A stretch of DNA of 64,000 nt from Macrophomina tecta (taxonomy: Eukaryota; Ascomycota; Dothideomycetes; Botryosphaeriales; Botryosphaeriaceae), in NCBI GenBank assembly GCA_024180945.1, contig JAKSGN010000043.1, positions 682,001 through 746,000 on the forward strand. The letters run 5' to 3'. Positions 45,084 through 55,363 of this stretch are shown here, in pieces. A model generated the notes under the pieces. That model made no database searches. It had not been told where the DNA came from and saw only the letters and a list, made by a program, of their open reading frames with translations. The translations under genes were made by a program, and so were the position numbers. The first letter of the stretch is position 1, and the number at the start of each line of letters is the position of its first letter.

Positions 45084-47299
45084 ATGAGCGACGCCGACCC
45101 CGCCCAGCCGGCCCCGCCCGTCGAGCCGCCCGCCGTGAACAAGCCGAAGCGGGTGCGCACCGGCTGCCTAACATGCAGGGAACGCCATCTGAAGTGCGAC
45201 GAGGCCATGCCCCACTGCCAGAACTGCCGCAAGTCGAACCGAATATGCAAGCGCGGCATCCGTCTCAACTTCATCGACACCACCGTGCAAGCTCCGCCGG
45301 TCGTGCCGCCTTCGCAGGACTGGAACATAAGCTTCCTCGACGAATCCCGAGACATTGCTTCCGAGTACAAGGGTGGTCTTAGCAAGTACGGCGCCCCAGA
45401 GGTACAAGCAACCACACAAGCCATGAACGGCTTGCAACTAGACTTCTCTGCCGGTCCGCCTGCCGCTCCCGGACTCTCACACCAGCCTCTCCCTCCCATT
45501 CAGGGAGTTCTACCCGACATGTACTCCGACGAGCAACACAGTGTGGTCTACGAGACGTCTCAGCCGCCCCCAAACCAGCATGTGCAACACCCCGGCATGG
45601 ACTTTTCCGCTTCCAACTCCATCCAGGGTGCCTCTGCATACAACAGTCACGAGCCTACAACGTCACCCCCTGCACGACCGCGAGATTATTTGAACACTCA
45701 AGAAGAAGTTCTCTTCATGCAAGTCTTTGTTGAGGAGGTGGGTTTGTGGATGGACAGCATGGATCCTCAAAAACACGTAGGTTATTTCCACTCCACGCTA
45801 CAGCCTCTCTTAACCCTGAAGATAGTTTTCTCGCTTGCTGCCCTTTCACGCGCTGGGTGAGCCCATGCTATTGAACGCTTTCTTGGCGTGTGGCGCCCGT
45901 CATCTGTCTCTTGTCAACGCCCGGTATACCGAGGACAAAGCGCTGCACTACTACGACACCGCCACACGATACTTGCTTGCCTCTCTCCAGAATCCCAACC
46001 GCGATACTGTCATCTGCGCCACCACGGCCGTTATTCTTAATGTCTACGAAATCATGTGTGAACGTGCTTTGCAACGAATGAACCACATTGCCGGTGCCAG
46101 AGCTCTCATCAAGGAATGTGGGTGGAATGCAAGGTCAACAGGTATTGGAGCTGCCTGCTTCTGGCTGAATGTCGGGATGGAACTCCTGAGCTGTCTGCAC
46201 TTTAACTGGCAGGTTGCTTGGGATCCGGATGAGTGGGGTGTCGACATGGACTTCTCCCGGGAGACTGAGGCAGGCCGCGAGGAGATCTGGACCTACCGCA
46301 TGGTCTACGTTGTCGCGAAAGTCGCAAATTTCCGCGCATCGATACCCAGAAAGTCCCTCGGTTCTCCCAGAGAAGACCAGCTCAGGCTACAGAAGAGGTA
46401 TGCCGAGTGGCAGAGACTGAAGGGATGGTGCGATTCCTGGAACGAGTGCATTCCCCGGACTATGCATCCCATGGCCTATCTGTATCCATATCAGACGACT
46501 TCGCAGTCGGCGTTCCCAGAGGTTTGGCTCATCAAAAGGACGACAATCGTGGCTCGCCTTTTCTACCATACGGCCATGTGTCTCCTGGCACAAATCAACC
46601 CCGTGGAATCGAAGGAGGGTAATGATATGCGGGACCTTTTGCACCGGCATTCCCAACAGATTTGCGGCATCGTTGCGCATGTCAAGGACCGGTCAGTAAT
46701 CATTTGACATGTGATGAAGCTAGTCCTGCTAATACTGTTTTAGCGGTGTTGCTAGCGTGGCTCTCCGATCCCTCGCCATCGCTGCCGAATGTCTGACCAG
46801 CCGCCGTGAACAAGAAGAAGTCTTGCAAATCCTGGACAAAATCCGCCAGGAGACGGGATGGCGCGTTGGCTTCATCAACAACGAGCTCAAGAAGCAATGG
46901 GGATGGCCCGAGGATCCACCACCTCAGCAGCAACAGCAGCAGCAGCAGCAGCAACTCCCCACCCCGAATATGGGCGGCGCAGCCCAGATGCCGTATGCGG
47001 CAGCCCAAGCTCAAGCCCACGCTCAGGCCCAAGCTCAAGCTAATGCCGCCGTCGCCGCTACTGTTCAGTCGCAAGCTACGCAATTGCAGCCTATGACGAC
47101 TTTACCACCTACCGTCACCAGCGCCGTCAGCAATCCAAGCCAAGTCGCAGCCCCGCCATCCAGACCCCGTCTTCCTTCCGGGATTCTGAACCCCATGCTC
47201 GCTGCTGCGGATTTCTCCATGCCCCAACATCCTTACCAGAGCTATTATGTTGCGCCCAACAGCATCAGTAGCGGAGGTAACTGGGCTTTTAACACGTAA
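45084..47299 (+). CDS. Zn2Cys6 transcription factor, Fungal_trans_2-like
   Basis: Three exons: 45084-45776, 45826-46691, 46744-47299; introns 49 and 52 nt; 704 residues. Nuclear DNA-binding regulator. The binuclear zinc cluster has Cys28, 31, 38, 45, 48 and 55 (C-x2-C-x6-C-x6-C-x2-C-x6-C), preceded by basic KPKRVRTG and followed by RGIRLNFIDT. The middle region QEEVLFMQVFVEEVGLWMDS across the junction to HFSRLLPFHALGEPMLLNAF, then LACGARHLSL and YYDTATRYLL, is the fungal TF domain. The C-terminus has polyglutamine (about 46924-46952) and an alternating Ala-Gln stretch, likely activation segments. The start is the first ATG. The frame is open back to 44835 with proline-rich, protein-like sequence but no ATG. 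Its target pathway cannot be inferred. Confidence 0.9.
46924..46952 (+). repeat. CAG/CAA tract encoding polyglutamine
   Basis: In-frame trinucleotide repeat in the last exon of the Zn2Cys6 gene, encoding about ten glutamines. Probably length-variable between strains. Confidence 0.85.
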
Positions 47300-48529
47300 G
47301 CAACTGTGTATTCATGCAGAAATTTGTACCAATATGCCTGTCTTGATTGTTCGGAGTTAATGGGCGGTAAGAAATGGAAGGCGGCAATCGGTTTCTTTCT
47401 CTCTTATCGTTTGGCATGGTTCGTTGGGTCTCCTTTTTTTCAAAGTGCATTTGGCATTTGATTGGCTGACTCTCTTCTAATTGGTTGTCTGGGTGGAGTG
47501 CTGGGGTTTCTTTGTCTGATAGAAAAGGTGTTTTCTTGGTGGGGTTTCTTTTGTCGGTTTGTCAGCTATCATCCGTCTCTCGTCTGCTGGCTACCACTGC
47601 GTCTGCTGCTGCTACGTCGACACACTGAAGACACATACGATTTATGAATACGGGGCATTCTGCGATCTTGTCAATTGTCTGCTTTTCTTGTTGATATTCA
47701 TCGCTGGGACGCGGCTTGAGGGTACGGCATGCGGGGTTCTGGTGTCTATTTTTCTCTTTGTTTTTCCTGGTAATGTGGAACTTGGACGGTTCAAGTGCGC
47801 GTTGGTGTTTAAACAAAAAGTGGGTGGGAGATGAACGTACAATAGCCGGCAGGCGGAGAGAGGGGTGAGGAATAAAATACTTTTTCTTGGGTTTTCACTC
47901 CGTTTCCCCTTTCGCTTTGCTTGATTCTGTTGATTTAACTTCCTACTTGTAATCACACAAAGCAACGGCTGAAAATAGCTCTGAAGTAGATTTTTCACTT
48001 TATTTTTTGGTGCACGCTGTCGCTTTCGAACTGCCAAATCACCAGAATACAGCCGAATCCCCTACTTTCGAGGATATCCAGTCTTCGCGGAAAGCATCAG
48101 CCCCGGTATGCCTGCGCCACACGAGCCTTCCTCGGATGGTATCTGGGCCGACATCCGACGGGAAGGGTAATTAATACTCAGAACAGAGAGTCTGGCTGTA
48201 CCCTGGTAATGCCATGGGTTTTACAGCGGCACTGTTGCACAGCAGAATCATTCAAAGCCGACCATGAGCCCCCGATACCCGTCTCTGTGCTGATGGAGTC
48301 CTGGTTGGGCCCGTTTAGTTACAATTGCGCAGGGAAGACTGACCGTTATCCGTCTCTTCTCGCCTCAGCCCCGCTGCTGCTACCTACAACAACACACCAT
48401 CACGCGCGCCTCGGTGCAACAACATCTACCTGTCTCGTCACTTCGGGTCCGGTCGCAAGCGTATCAGGTCTTCGAGAGCTTCTTGCACCGGATCAATAGG
48501 TACATATCTTGATCACGGCGGAAAAGGAT
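47300..48529. other. Intergenic, no gene recognised
   Basis: Long 3' flank of the transcription factor, T-rich at first (likely UTR). The segment 48.2-48.5 kb may hold the degraded start of the HET relic. Confidence 0.45.
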
Positions 48530-49591
48530 CTCTGCGATGATTGTCAGCGGATCACGACAGAACTAATCCAGCTACTGAGAGAAGGCACCGACCGGCCGCT
48601 CGACGAAGATGGCTCACCACCGCCATTTCACCGTGAGCCCTTGTGATCCACGTACCTCACTTGCATGCAAAGCTTGCTTGATTCCGCAAGAACGTGTGCC
48701 TTGTGCAATCTCATGGAAAAAGGCTGGAGAGAATATTGCCCTGTGTATATGGAGGTGCTAGGCAAACTTGAAGGGTACATTCAAAACTTGGACGACTGAC
48801 ATCCACTTCTAAGACAGTCCGGCTGCCCTTTCAGCTAATGTGTTTGGCAGATTCTCGCTTCCAAACTTGAACGGCCCGGAAGCGGTTACCTGGCCTCGCG
48901 GCTGGGTGCGCGAATGTGTCAACGACAATGCACGTTGCTTTCACGCTGCGATCTCTGGACCGCCTGTCTCCGATTTCCCCGATCTTGATCTGCCAACGAG
49001 GGTAATCGAGGTGGGCGGTTTTCGAACGGATGCTCGACTCATTGAAAGCTTCGGGCTGAGAGCTCTGTACGCGACGCTTAGTGTTGGATTTAAGAAACAC
49101 CTGTCAGCTCAGATACTGAGCCTCGTGTCACGCTTTAGATTGACGATATTCAGGCTCTCGCAATTTCGGGTCGACCACCACGCTCCGATTGGATAGTTGA
49201 CCAGCAAATGCCATCGCTCACTGAATACGGAATCCGTCCGAATAAGGACCTCAAAAAAACGCTAAGGACCATGGATCTGTCGATTTTTGTGCGTGATCCT
49301 AAGTGAATGCCACTGTATGCGCCAGGCGCTGCTTTACGAAGGATGCTGGACGCATCAAACGATATTATCGGCTGGGCAAACCTCGACAAGGATGGATCCA
49401 ATCCTGCTCCCGTTATTTCTTTGCCGCTGCTTCAAGACGAGAGAGGGAGGAGATGGGTGCTGCTGCTCCGTCAATCACCACAGAAACCTTGGGCCTACGT
49501 ATGCGCCGGTATTGCAGTTAAAGACCGCGACTTGTTGGAAGGTCCACTTCTCATCAATGGTCATGAGGTCGTGGATGTGGCAATCGTCTGA
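48530..49591 (+). pseudogene. Degenerate HET-domain (heterokaryon incompatibility) gene
   Basis: Several plus-strand blocks separated by stops and frame changes together read as one HET protein. LCDDCQRITTELIQLLREGT is at 48530. RTCALCNLMEKGWREYCPVY is near 48700; this is the Cys-x2-Cys preamble common to HET proteins. WPRGWVRECVNDNARC then LPTRVIEVGG and DARLIESFGLRALYATLS run from 48890, matching the usual lead-in and block 1 (normally followed by CWG, lost here). A C-terminal block from 49307 contains GWANLDKDG, VISLPLLQDERGRRWVLLLR and WAYVCAGI, resembling HET tails. The central HET blocks 2 and 3 are missing, so this is a relic with an internal deletion, not a working gene. Confidence 0.6.
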
Positions 49592-51220
49592 GCAATAAAA
49601 GGCCTTGGTATTATGTCTTAAACTGTAGCAGGAGCTTCAATCTTTGCTGCTACTGCAATCGAGTACGTAGGAGTCGATAATGGCAGTATTTTATGCACTT
49701 ATCTTCTTCATCTTCTTTGAGACAAAATAGAGACCTTTAGCTGCAGTTATTTTCTCATCTTCCCGTCACATTCTTCAACTCTTATCCCAATGAGGAACTG
49801 CATATTTGTTGAAACTTTCGTGTATTTAAGGTTCAGTAGTGTAGCTTGGCCGTAGCAGGTATAAGATGGGGCTCCACCCGCCTGCCACGGCTCATCACCA
49901 AGAATCTCATGCTTCATCACCAAGTCCAACAATATCATACAGCTACGTCTTTTCTAGTTTATCCCAGCTTCATTTTGATTCATCTCCTCCTTGCCCAGTT
50001 ACCTAAATCCTTTCTTCTGGCCTGTTCTAACGCTCTGCGCTTGCCCCACCTTCGAAGTTAATGCTCGAGCTGCCCTATCCAAAGACTCGGCTTTACTGGT
50101 CTCCCCGCTTTTTAAACACGACAGAATCACTTCTTGATCGATTGATATATTGATATGCTGCTATGAACTTTGATTCCAATCCCATCTTCCTGCGGTGAAG
50201 TGGAAATTGCTTGTGATATTCATCTTGCCAGCTCCGTCTGTCTCTCTTTGACGCTGCCCCTGACTTTAGCAACATCTCGCAATACGATTCCAACCACGCG
50301 ACACAGGCCAATGTTGTTAAGGCCAGCTGAGGCTCTGTCTTAATGGTCATAGAAAGCCGACCCTGACAGCGGTCACAGTCTTTAGCTTGAGAAACACGTT
50401 AAGCCATGGAAAAGAGGAGGATGAATAACTTCACTCTGCACCCCTCACTCGACTCACCCACGGACCATGGTGGCTTTTCCCACCAATCTGACGGCACATC
50501 GTATTCCATGCGCCCAATCGGCATTTTCATGCGGGATTTATTCTCGGCAAATCCCTTAAGCCACGGTGAGGTGGCATAGACGTGTACACGGCTCGATCGA
50601 CTCTCATGAGTCGGGACACGAGAAAGATACTTTCTAAGGCAGCATGCTCAATTACCGGTTGGTGTCTGACCTTTGGCCATTCTGCTGGACTCGAGTAAGT
50701 GCCACCACCTCCACTAGCGAATTCGAGCAGAGACTGAGCAGGCCTCGGAATATTCTATCGCGGTCATTTGGACAATGACCGACGCTCAAGGGCAAATAAG
50801 GCGGCGGTAAAAATTATGCCACGCTCGTAAATAGCAAGCTTCTTCGCTCCTGAAAGCAGTGGGGTCCTCTGCCTTGGATTTTGATATATAGGCAAGGGGA
50901 TGTTTAAAGATTGACACGAGCGTGGAGGTTGTAAATTTTCGTTCGGCAAATTTTGCTAAGAGAATACGCTGCATACATTCTTCCAGTACAGCTTGGCTGG
51001 CCTTCCTTGTTGCCCCGGCGTAGAGCTGACGAGGAAGCCATGAAGGTGGACGCGCCTCATCGCCTGGAAGTTACTTTGAAGTATAGGCGACCGATGACTC
51101 ATCCTTGATGTTCCATAACGTTCGGCAGCGTCTGTCCAAAGCCACCTTTTATGTCAATATTCTAAATTTAACGGCGTCACTTGGAGAAAAAAAAAAAACC
51201 TAAATCTCGAAAAATTACCG
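49592..51220. other. Gene-poor AT-richer region
   Basis: About 1.6 kb with only short ORFs. No gene recognised. Composition is more AT-rich than the housekeeping block. Confidence 0.5.
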
Positions 51221-52375
51221 CTTTAGTACGTCGTCGGTTGGCCGCATTAATAGTTGCCCAGACGGTTTGCGATCTGGTACTTTCCCCCGGAAGCTAACCA
51301 ACCTTAAGGCTCTGTCGTTCATGTCGCTTTCCCCAAACGTAACCCGCAGAACCTCCGCGTTGCTTTTTTACCCCACAAACTCTATCGTAAAGCTTGCTCT
51401 GTCTGACGCAGGGGGGTTTTCTCTTGGATTCTTTCAATATAATCTGCCAACGATATTCGCACGCGACGTACCTTCAACACCTTCGCCGTCTTTTGGATGG
51501 GGTATTATGACTTGTCTGATCTTCTGACGCGCTCTATATTCTCTACTAAATATTTATAAAGCCTTCCTACTGTATGCGAAACCTGTACGAACCGGCAACT
51601 TGCACTGGAAGGAAGGCAACGGGAAAATCGGTGGAAGTCTTCAGCGAGGTGGCTGAAACAATATTCAAAATCATCACACTAGGCCGATATGAGGAGCAAG
51701 ATTTTCACATACTTTGCGGGATCACGATGCTTTCACTGACTCTCACCTACGTTTGAGAGCCGAGCTTGCCAGTCCGCATCACAATTGCTAGTGCTTATTC
51801 TCCGCCCGCTCGTAGGAATCTGAAAGCCGATGACGAGGAACTTTGGAATGTCAATGGAGCCAAAGCGACGTGGAAAGTTCCACGACGACATTAATCCACC
51901 GTGACTGACCTTCCCAAGCGACGGGATTCCCTAGCATACAAATGTCACCTCTCCAAAATGCTGCCTGCTCCAGTTTCTGTGGTGTGCGCTCAGATATCAT
52001 TTCCTAGAGCCACAAAGAAAAACACGGCCAACTTACAATCGTGCGCTTCTACTACATCACTGCTCTGATCCCCTCTCTGCTCTTCATGGAAAACCTAATA
52101 TACAAGCCCACCGGCTACGAATTTCCGGCTGCGGATGACGTCCCCGTCCGAATTCAGGACAACCTGATTTCCAAATACCCTTCATCCCTTTCATTACCGG
52201 CTATATCCCTGTCTTTAACGTCTTCTCACCGGAGGGTACGGCAGATTTAATGGCCAGTATGGACCTAATGACCTTTCTCACTTTCCACTTACAACTAAAA
52301 CTTTATGTAGTTTGCGCTTCTAGCATAGGGTTCCTCGGGGCCAAGTGTTTGTTTGGTCTTCTGTTTAGAAGTAAG
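51221..52375 (+). repeat. Tandem segmental duplication, copy A
   Basis: This segment aligns in order with 53004-54170. Landmarks: CGCATTAAT at 51243 and 53025; a CTTTCAATATAATCTGC-like block near 51428 and 53207; CACGATGCT near 51723 and 53520; and the secreted-protein start at 52041 and 53848. The offset drifts from ~1784 to ~1807. The copies are well diverged, so the duplication is old. Copy A carries the decayed gene. Confidence 0.75.
52041..52370 (+). pseudogene. Decayed paralogue of the eight-cysteine secreted protein
   Basis: Aligned to the intact gene at 53848, the signal peptide is still readable (RFYYITALIPSLLFM) but the start codon is GTG instead of ATG. The rest of exon 1 has diverged and lost its cysteine. 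Exon 2 (52311-52370, 60 nt, the same length as in the intact copy) still reads CASSIGFLGAKCLFGLLFR between an AG acceptor and a GTAAGA donor. Exons 3 and 4 are not found; a CT microsatellite and a poly(T)/poly(A) pair follow instead. The TATA box of the intact copy aligns with CTAGCATACAAA at 51931, so the promoter is also altered. Clear pseudogene of a young effector-like family. Confidence 0.7.
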
Positions 52376-52382
52376 AAAGCAT

Positions 52383-52404
52383 CCTCTCTCTCTCTCTCTC
52401 TCTC
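52383..52404. repeat. CT microsatellite in the decayed paralogue
   Basis: (CT)n run directly after exon 2 of the decayed secreted-protein copy, followed within 80 bases by T11 and A10 homopolymers. Confidence 0.85.
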
Positions 52405-53003
52405 CCTGTCCGTTGTCTCTGTGTGGTATACTTTTGGCTATTTTCTTTTTTTTTTTAAAAAAAAAAGCCCATGTTGCTTGGCCAAGCACATAGCGGGGAA
52501 AGAATACCCCGCCCGTAAATAGGCTTAGTTCAGAGAAGCTTCTTTGTTCTGGAATCAGTGGAGCCGTATGGATTAAACCTTATTGTAGGAGCGAGTGGTC
52601 AGTCAAGTAGTAACATTGGTATAGAATTCAAAGGTTTCCGTTTGGAATGGTTTGTGAAGAGTCTGTGTTGCATATCAATGTGTACGAGGGTATACGGACA
52701 ACCTATACTATATCTTACGACTGCGATTCGGTTTTCCTTTGTTATTGCCCCAGTATCGAGTAGATCAGAAGACAGTGTCCGATTTGTGCAGACAACTGTG
52801 AAGCTAGTCGCGACTTAGCATATAAAAGCTCCTTCTAAATACAGGCAACTAATCACTCCGCCAAGGTTTCTAAGCTTTCACCCCATTACTATTAACATCC
52901 TTTATGGCATGCGGCGGCTTCTATTGATCGAAACTCGCCCTTAATATTACGAACAACGGAGTTATTAGGATAGAACCCCCGCCTTAACATCATATATCTA
53001 CCT

Positions 53004-54170
53004 CTTTGCACATCGTCGATTTATCGCATTAATTCTTGCCTTATTGGGTTATGGTGTGGTCCGCTGCCCCACAGTTAATGAACCTTAAGCCCTTTCGTTA
53101 CGTTTTTCCCCTTGAATACAAACAAGAAGTAGCCTTATTATATTCTGTGCTCCACAAACCTTACCATAAACTTTATCATGCCTGGTATCTAGCTACGGTT
53201 CCCCAGGAATCTTCAATATACTCTGCTTAGGATATTTCCACGGGACATGCCGTTGACCTCTTCAACACCTCTCGCCAGGGATTTAATAGTTCTGTTAACT
53301 TCGTGACACATTATGTGTTCTTTTGTTACTTGAAGAACCGCCTGAGTATTCTTCCCACTCTATGTGGGATTATTACGGACGGGTGGCCGAAATAACAAAA
53401 GGAGGAGGAAAAGGGGGTGAAGAGAAAGACTGGTACTAGTAGTCATTAGAAAGGCAGTGGAAGCATGATTCTAACGAAACGGGCTACTGCGAAGGAGATT
53501 GCCGACAGTATTCACGGGGCCACGATGCTCTCACCTGCTCCGGCTCTCGTTACAGGTCGAGACCACGTACGGGATTTTTCCATGATTTCTCATCACGATA
53601 CCAGTACTGACTCTGCGCCCTCTCGCGGGATTCCAAAAGCCGACGGACTGCTTGATTCTGGACATGCGGACGGCTCAGAGGCGGCAGGAAAGTCGCGAGA
53701 GGGGACTCATTTCCCGAAGCGTGGTTGATAGAAGCGCGTACTATATAAACGGTAGCACTTCTCCACCAAGTTGGCTACTTCATTGTTCAGCTTGCTTTCA
53801 GGCGTTGCTTTGAACAACAAGAGGCCCCGCATTCACTACCTGCCACCATGCGTTTCACTATCATCGCCCTGATCCCCTCTTTGCTCGTCATGGCAAACCC
53901 CATTGCTGACTCCGCCGCCGATAATCCCCCGGCGGGCGTCGCGCCCATGGATATCGGAGAGTTCGACAGAATGGTCCCAGGCCTCCATTGCGGCTTTACG
54001 CGCCTCGAAAGTAGGTGCTTTGGAGTGGAGTGCCTGTTTCTCGCAACCTCTTCCCACACCCTTCGTTGAAGTTTGTGTGACTAATCTATGGGTGACGGAA
54101 ACAGATTGCGCCGCCGGTATCGGGTTCCTCGGGGCGAATTGCCTGTTCGCTGCCCTGCTTAGGAGTAAGT
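53004..54170 (+). repeat. Tandem segmental duplication, copy B
   Basis: Partner of 51221-52375, in direct orientation, carrying the intact secreted-protein gene and its TATA box. About 630 bases of unrelated sequence separate the copies. Confidence 0.75.
53742..53749 (+). promoter_or_regulatory. TATA box of the eight-cysteine secreted protein gene
   Basis: TATATAAA 99 bases upstream of the ATG on the coding strand. The paralogous position in the decayed copy no longer matches. Confidence 0.65.
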
Positions 54171-54394
54171 GAGCCATCATTCTCATTACGTTTCCACTCC
54201 ATATCCAATTTCTTAACAATGGCTACAGACCCTAGGCAGCTTACGTTTTGCCTCTCTCAGCTCTCTGCTAATCAGAAGAGCTCGGTATGTGAACTCTCTC
54301 CTCCAGCGAACGAGTCTCGATGTACTGAGTGGAATGTGTATTTCAGTTCCCCGACTGCTTTTGCTGTATCGGAGAGTCCCAGTATTGCCATTAG
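53848..54394 (+). CDS. Small secreted cysteine-rich protein (effector-like)
   Basis: Four exons: 53848-54010, 54105-54164, 54229-54284, 54347-54394; introns 94, 64 and 62 nt with good borders, all phases consistent; 108 residues. The signal peptide MRFTIIALIPSLLVMA is followed by a proline-rich pro-segment. The mature part has eight cysteines: GLHCGF, LENCAAG, GANCLF, LTFCLS, PDCFCC (three) and QYCH at the C-terminus. The even count and CxCC spacing suggest four disulphides, somewhat hydrophobin-like in number but not in pattern (the doublets differ). No family recognised. Fungal proteins of this size and layout are often host- or competitor-directed effectors, which here is inference. It sits in a gene-poor duplicated segment with its own TATA box, typical of such genes. 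Confidence 0.75.
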
Positions 54395-55363
54395 CCGAGA
54401 ACCCGATCAGCTCTACGACCTCTCGAGGCTGGGTGTGAGCACGCCCAGCACCTATAGGAGGGGGGAAAAAAAGCGACAGACGTACCATGCTACCTGAAGG
54501 ACTATGGTTTCTCTTAGTTACTGCTTTCCGTAATTGTTTTCAACTTCTCTCAGCTATAAAAACTGCCTTAGGCTCCATTCGTTTTCGCTGAGTAAAATAC
54601 ACGACACTCATTTACAAATCTATTTGTTTTTCATCACTCTCCCAACTGTCCATAGAGGGTATTACAGGCTGATTGGATAAATCACACATTGCCGCACTTT
54701 CTGAGGTCGGCACCAGTAAGAAGAGGAATTGGTTAATTTCCGCCTAGTCTCGAATGGGAGCTATCTACTACTTGCCCAAATATGTGAAACTGTGAAAACC
54801 GATCCTTGTTGCCCGAAGAAATTTCGGGCAATTACTTGGGGAACCTTGAGTGCCTGTGTCTTAACTTGTTCTGGAGATGGTGGTTAATCTTATAAATTGC
54901 GCCTTTATGCCTGATTGCCTGACAATTTCTTCTACCTACGGAGACGCCCACAGGGATAAATTGGTGTGCGTCAAAGGAGGGGCTCACCTGCTAGTTTGGA
55001 AGAGGTATTGTTAGATTTTTACAAATATCGAATCCCACACCTCGAATCTTAAAACCAAATAAAAGCTGGCTGCAATGCCGGCGGCGTCGGCCGATGGACA
55101 TGTCTAACTCCGCTAGATCGACTGCACCGACTATCAAGCTCTTCACCGTAGAAAACCGTGGGTGGAGGCTTCAGCTCGCCTAGCTAAGCTAAGGAAAGGA
55201 AAGTAATGAAGAAAGCTACTTTCGATAATAATAGTATCTAGTGGAGATAATCTTTATTATAATTCGTCTCGGGACTTATTCGGATATCGGAGTCCGGCTG
55301 ATCGGAGGGTAGAGGCTCAATAATTGAAGACAGTGCAGTGCAGGTCGTGTCACCCTCCACGCT
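54395..55363. other. Gene-poor AT-richer region
   Basis: About 970 bases between the secreted-protein gene and the ABC ATPase (convergent). AT-rich, no gene recognised. Confidence 0.5.
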
